This document shows positions 32,621 to 43,403 of a stretch of DNA of 64,000 nucleotides, one piece after another. Origin of the DNA: Corydoras sp. C115. Taxonomy: Eukaryota > Chordata > Actinopteri > Siluriformes > Callichthyidae. The DNA lies in contig JAFMOC010000372.1 in assembly GCA_019802505.1 (NCBI GenBank), forward strand, positions 111,001-175,000, in the 5' to 3' direction. The notes beneath the pieces were generated by a model. That model saw only the letters and a list, made by a program, of their open reading frames with translations, was not told where the DNA came from and made no database searches. A program made the position numbers and the translations under genes. Each line of letters opens with the position of its first letter. Positions within the stretch are counted from its first letter, which is position 1.

Positions 32621-32988
32621 GTGTGAGTGTGTGTGTGTTTCACACTGAACACTTAATGGATGAGAGAATAAGATTTCATATTGAGCCTGATAAGGAACAG
32701 AAAGTGAAACCAGTGAAGGAGCCGAGCGAGTGCGAAGGTTCAAACTTCAACCAAAAAATCAGAAAACTTTTCAGATTAATTAATTAAAGTAAATAAAACA
32801 CGAATTAATGAATGAACTCTTTCTTTGGACACTTGATGTTGCTAAACTCAGACCTGCAGCAACCCCAGATCAGTCGCATTTAGATGGAGACCTTAAACTG
32901 GAACTTAAGGTTAAGACCCGGTTGAGGTAAGTGGGTTCATTTGGATCATGTCTGCTTTATTCTGATCATCTGAATCATTTTTTCTGTA

Positions 32989-33341
32989 TCATTCATTCAT
33001 TATCTTCCGTTTTATCCTCTATTAGGGTCGCGGGGGTGTTCCCCATGCCCATCCAGGGGAGAACGTTTTGGGCTTTGGGCAGATACACCCAGGACAGGGC
33101 GCCAACCTATCGCTGGGCACACTCACTCACACAGACACACATGCATACACACACTATATGGGGCAATTTGGAGAACTCAATTGACTTGATCCATGTTTTT
33201 GGACTGTGGGAGGAAACCGGAGAACCCAGAGGAAACCCACACGGACACGGGGAGAACATGGAAACTCCACCCAGATGGGGATTTGAACCGGGACTCCCTA
33301 GTGCTGAGAGGAGAACATGCTAAACCACTAAGCCTAAATTG
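32989..33341 (-). repeat. SINE, intergenic
   Basis: Near-complete antisense copy ending ACCACTAAGCC. Confidence 0.8.
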
Positions 33342-34163
33342 TGATGTTTTAATCTTTGTGCAGTAAAGAACAGAGTTGGTCCTGTGATACACCCCCCCCC
33401 CGTGTTCTGTTAAAGGTTTCACTCCTGCATCCCTGCAGAACAATAACAGATCTGTGAGGAGTAAAAACAAAACCAATGAGCCGCTTTGAGAGTCAAAGTG
33501 AAACTATTTTATATCAACACAAGCCTGAATCAGCAACAAAGACACATCACCATCAACAACGGAAGGTACCTTCGTATCATCCCTCATGATCTGAACATCC
33601 GCGACCCGAAGGCCGGAAGAAAAACGAAGCTGATTTATTGTAGACGACCTTCGTGTTAAAACAATCAAAGTCCAGGAAAATGAGTCGCAGAGATCCGTCC
33701 AGATCCCAACTTTCACTTTCGGCTTTGTTTCAGTTCGGTCTCAGTTTACGGCGCAGATCAGGTTTTAATAAAACATTCATCGATAAACTCTATTTTAAAC
33801 ACAGTATCTTGATTTCTGTAACTACAACTCTGAAACGTCTGCTCTAAATGGAAGGCGGCCGTATGTTTCACTCCAAATGAATTCATATTTATTTTTAATC
33901 ACTGCATTAAAGCTGAGTCTGGTTTAAAACAGCTTCTTTCTTCGTTCTGCTCGTTCGGGTTTCAGTGGTTCAGTCGTTGCTTGTTTCGGGGGGTTCTCCC
34001 TTCAGTCTCTTTTTGGGGTTAAGGTCTGTTGATTTGTCAGCTCTGATAAAGTCCACCGCTGAGCTGCAGAATTTAGATCAGCGTCATAAACGACTTCCTC
34101 CTGATTCAGCTCTCCAAAAATAAGTTTCAACTAAATGTTTCTGACTGAACTTATTCTGTCGTT

Positions 34164-34853
34164 CCAGCCATGGGTTCCGTCCTCAGAACCGATCAGTGTT
34201 CCAAACGTGAGCCAGGTTCCAGCCATGGGTTCCATCATCAGAACAGATCAGTGTTCCAAACGAGAGCCAGGTTCCAGCGATGGGTTCCATCCTCAGAACA
34301 GATCAGTGTTCCAAACGAGAGCCAGGTTCCAGCCATGGGTTCCATCATCAGAACAGATCAGTGTTCCAAACGAGAGCCAGGTTCCAGCCATGGGTTCCAT
34401 CATCAGAACAGATCAGTGTTCCAAACGAGAGCCAGGTTCCAGCCATGGGTTCCATCCTCAGAACCGATCAGTGTTCCAAACGTGAGCCAGGTTCCAGCCA
34501 TGGGTTCCATCATCAGAACAGATCAGTGTTCCAAACGAGAGCCAGGTTCCAGCCATGGGTTCCATCATCAGAACAGATCAGTGTTCCAAACGAGAGCCAG
34601 GTTCCAGCCATGGGTTCCGTCCTCAGAACAGATCAGTGTTCCAAACGTGAGCCAGGTTCCAGCCATGGATTCCATCATCAGAACAGATCAGTGTTCCAAA
34701 CGAGAGCCAGGTTCCAGCCATGGGTTCCGTCCTCAGAACAGATCAGTGTTCCAAACGAGAGCCAGGTTCCAGCCATGGGTTCCGTCCTTAGAACAGATCA
34801 GTGTTCCAAACGAGAGCCAGGTTCCAGCCATGGGTTCCATCATCAGTACAGAT
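34164..34853. repeat. 55-bp minisatellite, intergenic
   Basis: About 12.5 copies of a 55-bp unit containing CCAGCCATGGGTTCCATCAT, CAGATCAGTGTTCCAAACGA and GAGCCAGGTT, with variants (GTCCTC/ATCATC, CGTGAG/CGAGAG). All plus frames are open only because of the repeat. Confidence 0.92.
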
Positions 34854-34856
34854 CAT

Positions 34857-35163
34857 TCTCCTCACTGTGCTAGAGATTCCTGGTTCGAATCCCAATCTGG
34901 GTGGAGTTTGCATATTCTCACTGTGTCTGTGTGGGTTTCTGGGTTTTCCAGTTTCCTTCCACAGTCCGAAACCATATTCAAGGTAAACTGAATGCTCTAA
35001 ATTGCCCCATATAGAGTGTATTTGTATAAGTGAGTGTGTGTCCAATGATATATTGGCCCCCTGTCCTGGGTGAATCTGCCCAGCGCCTGAAACATTCTCC
35101 TCTGGATGGGCATGGGGAACCCCCCCACAACCCTAGTAGAGGATTAAGCAGAAGATAATGAAT
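34857..35163 (+). repeat. SINE abutting the 55-bp minisatellite
   Basis: Head-truncated sense copy beginning at TCTCCTCACTGTGCTAGAGA immediately after the tandem array. Confidence 0.75.
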
Positions 35164-36239
35164 GGTTTTGTCCTATCCCAGCACTTCTTTGCAGGCTCCA
35201 ATCAGTCTTTCTGATTCTTTCTGCAGATGGGTTGCATTTCGAGCTCCAGCTTCTTTGTGTCTGATGTCCAACGCCTCGTCCAGCGGTGAATCTGAACAGG
35301 CATCCTGAGGTATGATGGTGGGGCTGAGGGTTTGAGGTATCATTTGGGTTCTGTTGGTAGGGATGGCCTTTTGCAGTTTGTTTATTCAGGTTCTGTGGTT
35401 CATGCGGTAGTTCTCCCAAACTAACTACGGCGCTGACAGGAAGCACCCTTGGTGTGTAAATGTCGATGAACTGTGAAACTGACTGAAACCTAAAGAACAA
35501 ACAGTCGACTGAACGATGTTCATTTGGCGCCGTAGCGTGTTCTGACCCGGCAACGTTCCTGCGTTCACACACTGAGGCTGTGGACTTTAAAACAGGTTAA
35601 AAGAATGTGATTTTCTCTGATCGGCTCTCTGAGGTCGCAGATCGATCCCGTTTAATTGTTTTCTTTTTTGAGCCGTGTGAGTCAATCTGCTTATGAGTCA
35701 GCCTGCGCATCACCAGCGCAAACCTGCTGCTCAGGTTCCATGATGTCCACCCAGCGCCAACGAGGCGCATGAACCGCACGGCAAAGAGCGAGAACAATAA
35801 TAAACACAAAAGAGCCCACGTACTCATTTATTCTGCAGAATCATTCACCAGACGCAGAACGTCATCAATTAGAACTTAGAGTTTGATGCACTTGTGTTTA
35901 TTCACAAACCACCTGGTTCATTTAGTCTTTCTAGCTGAGTTATCATAGAACCGGGGTGTCCAGCCCACACCTCCAGAGCTACTACAACGTTCTAACAGCT
36001 TCTTACTTCATGGCTGCCTGCAGCCACTCTGTAAACATGATGGACTTCACTCTCGATTAAACTCACATAGTACATTAAAGTACTTACACTGTGGCACCAG
36101 ACCGCTGTTCTAGTGCATTGTTGCAGGAACCCGTCACTGTGCCATCTCATCTAAAACTGCCCTCAGAGATTTATTTTCATTACTTTAATGACGTGAACTT
36201 ATCCGAAAATCTGTTTAATAGAGCATTTAGCCTAGTTAA
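35164..36239. other. Intergenic, unassigned
   Basis: A minus-strand open frame of about 140 codons (35144-35572) overlaps the end of a SINE and shows no recognisable domain. Nothing else is supportable. Confidence 0.4.
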
Positions 36240-36253
36240 CCCATTTTAAACAT

Positions 36254-36819
36254 TCATTCATTATCTCCCGCTTTTATCCTCTATTAGGGTCGCGGGGGGG
36301 GGGTTCCCCATGCCCATCCAGGGGAGAACGTTTCAGGGGCTGGGCAGATACACCCAGGACAGGGCGCCAATCCATCGCTGGGAACACACTCACACACACA
36401 GACACACTCTATATGGGGCAATTTGGAGAACTCAATTGACCTTGGTCCAGTTTTTGGACTGTGGGAGGAAACCGGAGAACCCGGAGGAAACCCACACGGA
36501 CACGGGGAGAACATGGAAACTCCACCCAGATGGGGATTCGAACCTGGAATCCCCAGCGCTGAGAGGAGAACGTGCTAAACCACTAAGCCACCGTGCCGCC
36601 TGATGGATATTTTTTCTTTTATTATGTTTCTTATTAAAGCCGAGGACGTCGAGGCGGCGCACTGATCCATGTTTTTGGACTGTGGGAGGAAACCGGAGAA
36701 CCCGGAGGAAACCCACACAGACACAGGGAGAACACGGAAACTCCACTCAGATGGGGATTGGAACCGGGAATCCCTAGTGCTGAAAGGAGAACATGCTAAA
36801 CCACTAAGCCACCATGCCG
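36254..36819 (-). repeat. Composite SINE retrocopy carrying cbx7-intron sequence, 14-bp TSD
   Basis: A full antisense SINE (36254-36600), a 64-bp segment (36601-36664) nearly identical to cbx7 intron 4 (26911-26975), then the head half of another antisense SINE (36665-36819). One TSD, CCCATTTTAAACAT (36240-36253 and 36820-36833), encloses all three parts, so they appear to have inserted together. Confidence 0.8.
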
Positions 36820-37379
36820 CCCATTTTAAACATGTTCTTGAGAACTGTAGTGCACATTAATTTTAAAGATTAATGCCATCGCATCACAGAGACAGGGTTC
36901 TGGGTTTGATTGGTGGGCAGATCAATGGCAATCAGGTGTAAATGTGTTCTTGACCGTGTGTCTGCTCTGTGATGGGTTGGAGACGTGTTTATGGTGTTTT
37001 CCTGCTTTTCTTTCTTTTATAGAAATCACCCAATCACATAACTGGTTTGAGATGGTGGGATGAATTCATGAGGAACATGATGCGTCAGTGATGTCTGTAT
37101 AATAGTTCTCGGTATGAGCGTTCATTAAGCATCATGACGAGACGGCGGTCTGTCACGCATCATCACTCACTAACGAAGGTAACGTAACGAGGTGCAGAAG
37201 AAGCTGCCGTGGAGAGGAACGGGTCCCGAAGTTTGTACCTGATATAAACTCGCGCTCAGCGATATGATTCATCAGTTATACTCCACTCAGGATCATGTTC
37301 ACAGAACGTCTCACTGATGTTAGTCACACTACAAAGTGCACACTAACATTAACATTATGGTCTTAGGGATCCTTAAAGG

Positions 37380-37730
37380 GCGCGGCACGGTGGATTAGTG
37401 GTTTAGCATGTTCTCCTCTCAGCACTAGGGATTCCCTGGTTCGAATCCCCATCTGGGTGGAGTTTGCATGTCCTCCCCGTGTCTGCGTGGGTTTCCTCCG
37501 GGTTCTCCGGTTTCCTCCCACAGTCCAAAAACATGGATCAAGTCAATTGAGTTCTCCAAATTGCCCCATATAGAGTGTGTGTGTGTGAGTGAGTGTGTGT
37601 TCAGCGATAGATTGCCACCCTGTCCTGGGTGTATCTGCCCAGCGCCCGAAACGTTCTCCCTGGATGGGCATGGGGAACCCCACCGCGACCCTAATAGAAG
37701 ATAAAGCAGAAGATAATGAATAATGGATGT
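37380..37730 (+). repeat. SINE, 11-bp TSD
   Basis: Flanked by ATCCTTAAAGG at 37369-37379 and 37731-37741. Confidence 0.85.
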
Positions 37731-37857
37731 ATCCTTAAAGGTTCTATGTCGCTACTGTAAGAACTTTTAAGATATATCAGAGTTGTAAGTCTGAATACGC
37801 CCTTTGTCATGTGACTCACTCAAGTATTTACATTTATAAAAGTGTTTATTATTCTTT

Positions 37858-38099
37858 TATTCATTATCTTCTGCTTTATCCTCTATTAGGGTCGCGGTGG
37901 GGTTCCCCATGCCCATCCAGGGGAGAACGTCTCGGGCGCTGGGCAGATGGAGCCAGGACAGGGCGCCAATCCATCGCTGGGCACACACTCACTCACACAG
38001 ACACACTCTATATGGGGCAATTTTGAGAATTCAATTGACTTGATCCGAACCGGGAATCCCTAGTGCTGAGAGGAGAACATGCTAAACCGCCAAGCCGCC
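37858..38099 (-). repeat. Internally deleted SINE, 11-bp TSD
   Basis: Flanked by TATTATTCTTT at 37847-37857 and 38100-38110. About 90 bp is missing at CTTGATCC/GAACCGGG. Confidence 0.82.
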
Positions 38100-38143
38100 T
38101 ATTATTCTTTCGTAAAGTGTTTAAAATGTTATTAGGTTAATTA

Positions 38144-38480
38144 TCCATCCATTATCTTCTGCTTTATCCTCTATTAGGGCCGCAGGGGGGGGTGGGGGGT
38201 TCCCCATGCCCATCCAGGGGAGAATGATTCAGGCGCTGGGCAGATACACTCAGGACAGGGGGGCAATCTATCCTTGGACACACAAACACTCTATATAGGG
38301 CAATTTGGAGAATTCAGTTGACCTTGATCCATGTTTTTGGACTGTGGGAGGAAACCGAAGAACCCGGAGGAAACCCACGCGGACACGGGGAGAACATGCA
38401 AACTCCACCCAGATGGGGATTCGAACTGGGAATCTCTACCGCTGAGAGAACATGCCAACCACTAAACCACCGTGCTGCCC
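38144..38480 (-). repeat. SINE, 10-bp TSD
   Basis: Flanked by AGGTTAATTA at 38134-38143 and 38481-38490. Confidence 0.83.
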
Positions 38481-38739
38481 AGGTTAATTAACTGCTAATT
38501 AAATTTGATTATAACAGATTAGAGGAGATAAAGTCGTAATACTGTTTGGTAATTAAGACACACAGTGGAAATGATTCGGTTTTATTAGATGAATCGTTTG
38601 GTTGTTGATTTTTGTAGCGATACTGAAAGCAGGCGATGTGAATGTTTGTATAAAGAACGCGATGTAATGAAGATGTTAATGATAATGAGATGTTATTTTT
38701 AATTGATGTGTAATCTGCAGAATGTCAAACGTTACGACT

Positions 38740-38920
38740 GACTCGAGCTTTTCGGGGTTGCTAAGGGGAAGCTGAGTGACTCGGCGACTCGCTCGCCGTC
38801 CAATCAGACGCTCGGGTGTGCGCGGGATTGACCAATGGCGGAGCAGAATGCGGATTTCCGCAGGAGGCGGGGCTTGTGAGAACGCGAGTGGGAGTGGGCG
38901 CGAGGTCAGTCCGAAGAATG
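38740..38920. promoter_or_regulatory. CpG-rich block with CCAAT boxes, intergenic
   Basis: CCAATCAG (38800-38807), ACCAATGGCGG (38831-38841) and a GC box AGGCGGGGC near 38866 lie in a CpG-dense segment within AT-rich DNA. It could be a distal or alternative promoter, or a CpG island of an unrecognised transcript. Confidence 0.35.
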
Positions 38921-39158
38921 GTGTATTCTGATCCGAAGTGAACCGACTCTGAGTCAGATTCGAACAGCTTGATTCCTAAAGGTTTGATTTTAAAGAGATG
39001 CGGCTCCTTTGATCCAAATTAGACTCAACAAATCCGCGAGGTCTGTTTGAAAAGCATGGATTAAATTTAAATAAATGACATGAATAATTCATTAATTACA
39101 TCTGGATCTCAAACAGAAGGCACCGGATTAATGAACGCTTTATTAAGGGTCAATTTAA

Positions 39159-39418
39159 TGGGCGGCACAGTGGCTTAGTGTTTAGCATGTTCTCCTTTCA
39201 GAGTTGGGGTTCCAGGTTCGAATCCCAATCTGGGTGGAGTTTGCATGTTCTCCACGTGGGTTTTCTCTGGGTTCTGGTTTCCTCCCACAGTCCAAAAATC
39301 ATGGATTCAAGTTAAAGTGAATGCTCTAAATTGCCCCATATAGAGTGTGTATGTGTGAGTGAGTGTGTGTCCAGTGATAGACCTAGTAGAGGATTAAACT
39401 GAAGATAATGAATGAATG
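39159..39418 (+). repeat. SINE, internally deleted
   Basis: Sense copy lacking most of the G-run third. Confidence 0.75.
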
Positions 39419-39660
39419 ATAATTAATTTAATTATTATATCTTCTGTTCATAAATTGTCCTGGTTACCCCAGACTTAATTACAGTCATTAGCAAAGTTAC
39501 TCACGGTGTATAAGACACCTGTCAGTTTGAGCTTTTGTGTAATATATTATATAATATCTTTATATAAAGTGTGTAATCTAAAACAATTATTGCATGCTTA
39601 ATTATCCCACAATGTTTAATTCTAAACCCAAATAAGTGAGTATAAAATATTATAATGTTT

Positions 39661-39945
39661 ATTCATTTATTATCTTCCTCTGAATCCTCTGTGAATGTAG
39701 GAAGGTAACCCCCGTACCCATCCAGGGGAGAACGTTTCGGGGCTGGGCAGATACACCCGTAGATACATCTATTGCTGGACAAAGACAGACACGCAAACGC
39801 ACTATATGGGGCAAATTGGATTGAATGCATGTTTTTGGACTGTGGGAGGAAACCGGAGAACCCGGAGGAAACCCACACGGACACAAAAACCCAGATCAGG
39901 ATTTGAACCTGGATCCCATGCTAATCACTAAGCCACCGTGCCGCC
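39661..39945 (-). repeat. SINE, degenerate
   Basis: Antisense copy with several deletions, ending CACTAAGCCACCGTGCCGCC. Confidence 0.72.
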
Positions 39946-39987
39946 CATGTAATGATGTACTTTTGTAATAAGTGATTGAAAATGTAG

Positions 39988-40033
39988 GTGTCTTAGTGGT
40001 TTAGCATGTTCTCCTCTCAGCACTAGGGATTCC
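39988..40033 (+). repeat. SINE head fragment at the edge of a minisatellite
   Basis: TTAGTGGTTTAGCATGTTCT to CTAGGGATTCCC, then the tandem array begins. Confidence 0.65.
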
Positions 40034-40862
40034 CACCCACACACTCACCCACACACCTACACACTCACCTACAGACTCAGCCACTCACCTACAGACACAC
40101 CCACTCACCTACCCACAGACTCACCCACTCACCTACAGACTCACCTACAGACTCAGCCACTCACCTACAGACACACCCACTCACCTACCCACAGACTCAC
40201 CCACTCACCTACAGACTCACCTACCCACAGACTCACCCACTCACTTACAGACTCACCTACCCACAGACTCACCCACTCACCTACAGACTCACCCACTCAC
40301 CTACAGACACACCCACAGACTCACCCACTCACTTACAGACTCACCCACTCACCTACACACTCACCTACAGACACACCCACTCACCTACCCACAGACTCAC
40401 CCACTCACCTACAGACTCACCTACCCACAGACTCACCCACTCACTTACAGACTCACCTACCCACAGACTCACCCACTCACCTACAGACTCACCCACTCAC
40501 CTACAGACACACCCACAGACTCACCCACTCACTTACAGACTCACCCACTCACCTACAGACACACCCACAGACTCACCCACTCACCTACAGACTCACCCAC
40601 TCACCTACAGACTCACCCACTCACCTACAGACTCACTCATAGATTCACAGACTCACCCACTCACCTACAGACACACCCACAGACTCACCCACTCACTTAC
40701 AGACTCACCCACTCACCTACAGACACACCCACAGACTCACCCACTCACTTACAGACTCACCCACTCACCTACAGACACACCCACTCACCACAGACTCACC
40801 CACTCACCTACAGACTCACCCACTCACCTACAGACTCACTCATAGACTCACAGACTCTCCCA
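40034..40862. repeat. CACTCACCTACAGACTCAC minisatellite upstream of desi1
   Basis: 0.83 kb of short units (CACCCACTCACCTACAGACT and shorter variants) ending about 130 bp before the desi1 ATG. Confidence 0.9.
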
Positions 40863-40864
40863 CT

Positions 40865-40995
40865 CAACCTTTCATTCTGGCCCCATTTTGTGGAGTCAAC
40901 TCTCGGTTGTGAGCTGAGATCTCGGAGTCGACTCTCTGTGCGGAATCGACTCCCTCGGCCGCAGCTCGGCGTCTTTCCGCGGGGTGTCGGTGGAG
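40865..40995 (+). promoter_or_regulatory. desi1: desi1 5' UTR/promoter segment
   Basis: About 130 bp between a minisatellite and the desi1 ATG. It carries repeated near-palindromes (GGAGTCGACTCT, GGAATCGACTCC) and rising CpG content that continues into exon 1 and intron 1. No TATA box. Transcription start unknown. Confidence 0.4.
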
Positions 40996-42796
40996 ATGGA
41001 TGGCGGCAGCATGTCGTTCTCTGTTCAGCTGTATGTTTATGATCTGTCGAAGGGCATGGCGCGGCAGCTCAGTCCGTTAATGCTCGGTGAGTCGGTGAGT
41101 CGGTGAGTCGGGGTCCGCTCCTCCGCCGCGCTAACGTAGCGGCGCGGCTAACGGCCGAGGCCTGTCGCTATGGCAACGCTTTAATAAAACGCTTTGTCTT
41201 TATGTCAAATAAATTCAACACCGGTGTTTCCTCCGAACTGCGCAGCGAAGACTAACGGAATCGACTCCGGGTTTTGAATCATGATGTGGGTTATATTTTA
41301 ATGTTACGGCTGTGGGAGGTTCTTTAATGTTATTAACGTTAATAACATGCGAACGCTGGTGATTCTGACACCTGACTCACTCACAGTCTCAACGGGAACA
41401 TCGTGTTCTGTAACGGCACAATGAACCGACACCTCGGGTCCAAAAGTATGTGGACACAATAATAAACACCAGCAGATTTAGAACAGAGGTGGCGCTCGTG
41501 TAGAGGTCGTGGGGGGGGGTGGGTTCCCCATGCCCATCCAGGGGAGAACGTTTCGGACGCTGGGCAGATACATCCAGGACGGGGGCAATCTATCACTGGA
41601 CACACACTCTATATGGGGCATTTTGGAGAATTTAATTGACCTTGATCCTTGTTTTTGCACTGTGGGAGGAAACCGGAGGAACCCACACAGACAAGGAGGA
41701 CGAGTCCCCCACTGAGTCTCGGTCCTCACAAGGTTTCTTCCTTAAATAACAACATCACAGGGAGTTTTGTCTTGCCACTGTCGCTTCGGCTTTCTATTTG
41801 GGGGTTTAAAGGCTTTTCTTTGTGACGATGTACTAATGTAAAAAGCGCGACAGAAATGAATAACTTGAACTTTAATAAGGGCTTAGTGTTTAGCACGTTC
41901 TCCTCTCAGCACTAGGGATTCCCGGTTCGAATCCCCATCTGGGTGGAGTTTCCATGTTCTCCTCGTGTCTGCGTGGGTTTCCTCTGGGTTCTCCGGTTTC
42001 CTCCCACAGTCCAAAAACATGGATCAAGTCAAATGAGTTCTCCAAAATTGCCCCATATAGAGTGTGAGTGTGTGTCAGCAGAGATTGGCGCCCTGTCCTG
42101 GGTGTATCTGCCCAGCTCCCGAAACGTTCTCCCCTGGATGGGCATGAGGAACCCCCCCCACACACACACCGCGACCCTAATAGAGGATAAAGCGGAAGAT
42201 AATGGATGAATGAACTTAAATAACTTGAACAGACACGGGGAGAACATGAAAACCACCCAGATGGGGATTCGAACCCAGACCTCTAGTGCTGAGAGGCGAT
42301 CGTGCTACCTACTGAACCACCGTGACGCCCGTTTTCAGATCTTAGAACCTTGTAAATTCAGAACGTGTTGTTCATTAATGTTGATGATGAAGATGAAGTT
42401 GCCCTGATCACAATGTTAACGGTCTGTTCTCTCACTCTGTTCTACAGGGAAGCAGCTGGACGGGATCTGGTAAGTTCAGAGTGGGTTGGTTGGTGGTTGG
42501 TGGGTGGGTTGGTTGGTGGTTGGGTTGGTTGGTTGGTTGGTTGGTTGGTTGGTTGGTTGGTGGGTTGGTAATCTGTAGAGCAGATGAAGATCTTGAGCAG
42601 CCTTTCTGTGTGTTGACCCTCAGGCACACGTCCATCGTGGTGTATGGAGAGGAGTACTTTTTCGGAGGCGTGGGAATCTCCAGCTGTGCTCCGGTAATCC
42701 TCTCATCGTTCTGAGCTCTTCACTTTGAAAAATAAAAAATCAGAAACTAACACGCTGTGAACACTTTATTAGATACATCAGTGTGTGTCACGGACA

Positions 42797-42833
<37 letters not shown>

Positions 42834-43342
42834 GCAGGGTGGTACGGTTCTCGGACCTCCTGATACCGTGGTAGATTTGGGAAAAACCGAGGTTACAGAG
42901 GAGATCTTCATGGACTACCTGTCCTCACTTGGAGAAACCACATACAGGTGAGTGTGAGAGAGAGACAGGAGACATGAGACGGTGTAATTCAGCAGAACAC
43001 GTTCCAAAAGAGGACATCTGTAAAGATGAAGCCTGTTTAGAGTGTGATGTCATCAAAGCTCCTGCAGGTGGAACATGGAGGTGCTTCAGGGTTTCACAAT
43101 GTGATCTGATCTTTTACATCAAAGTTCAAATTCAATACAGTTTGACTTGATGAAGCTTAACGATCAAAGTGGTTAATTGTACTAATTGATTTACTCTCTC
43201 TCTCTCTCTCTGTAGGGGTGAGAGATACAGGTTGTTCGAGCACAACTGCAACACCTTCAGTAATGAAGTGGCTCAATTTCTAACCGGAAAAAAGATTCCC
43301 TCCTACATCACGGACCTGCCCTCTGAAGTGCTCTCCACGTGT

Positions 43343-43403
<61 letters not shown>

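Larger units (their letters stand above)
31561..34163. other. Intergenic stretch between cbx7 and desi1, proximal part
   Basis: Apart from SINEs at 32.08-32.34 and 32.99-33.34 kb and the repeat at 32.37-32.62 kb, I see no convincing exon. G runs occur near 31.60 and 31.78 kb. Confidence 0.5.

Noticed and set aside
34135..34991. Three overlapping repetitive open frames (up to 273 codons)
   Set aside because: Created by the 55-bp minisatellite, open in all plus frames; no domain and no splice context.
35144..35572. Minus-strand frame of 142 codons as a possible gene
   Set aside because: Overlaps SINE tail sequence, no recognised domain, no convincing promoter or splice signals.
40034..40862. 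Possible CRISPR-like array
   Set aside because: Contiguous short tandem units without unique spacers in a vertebrate genome; a minisatellite.
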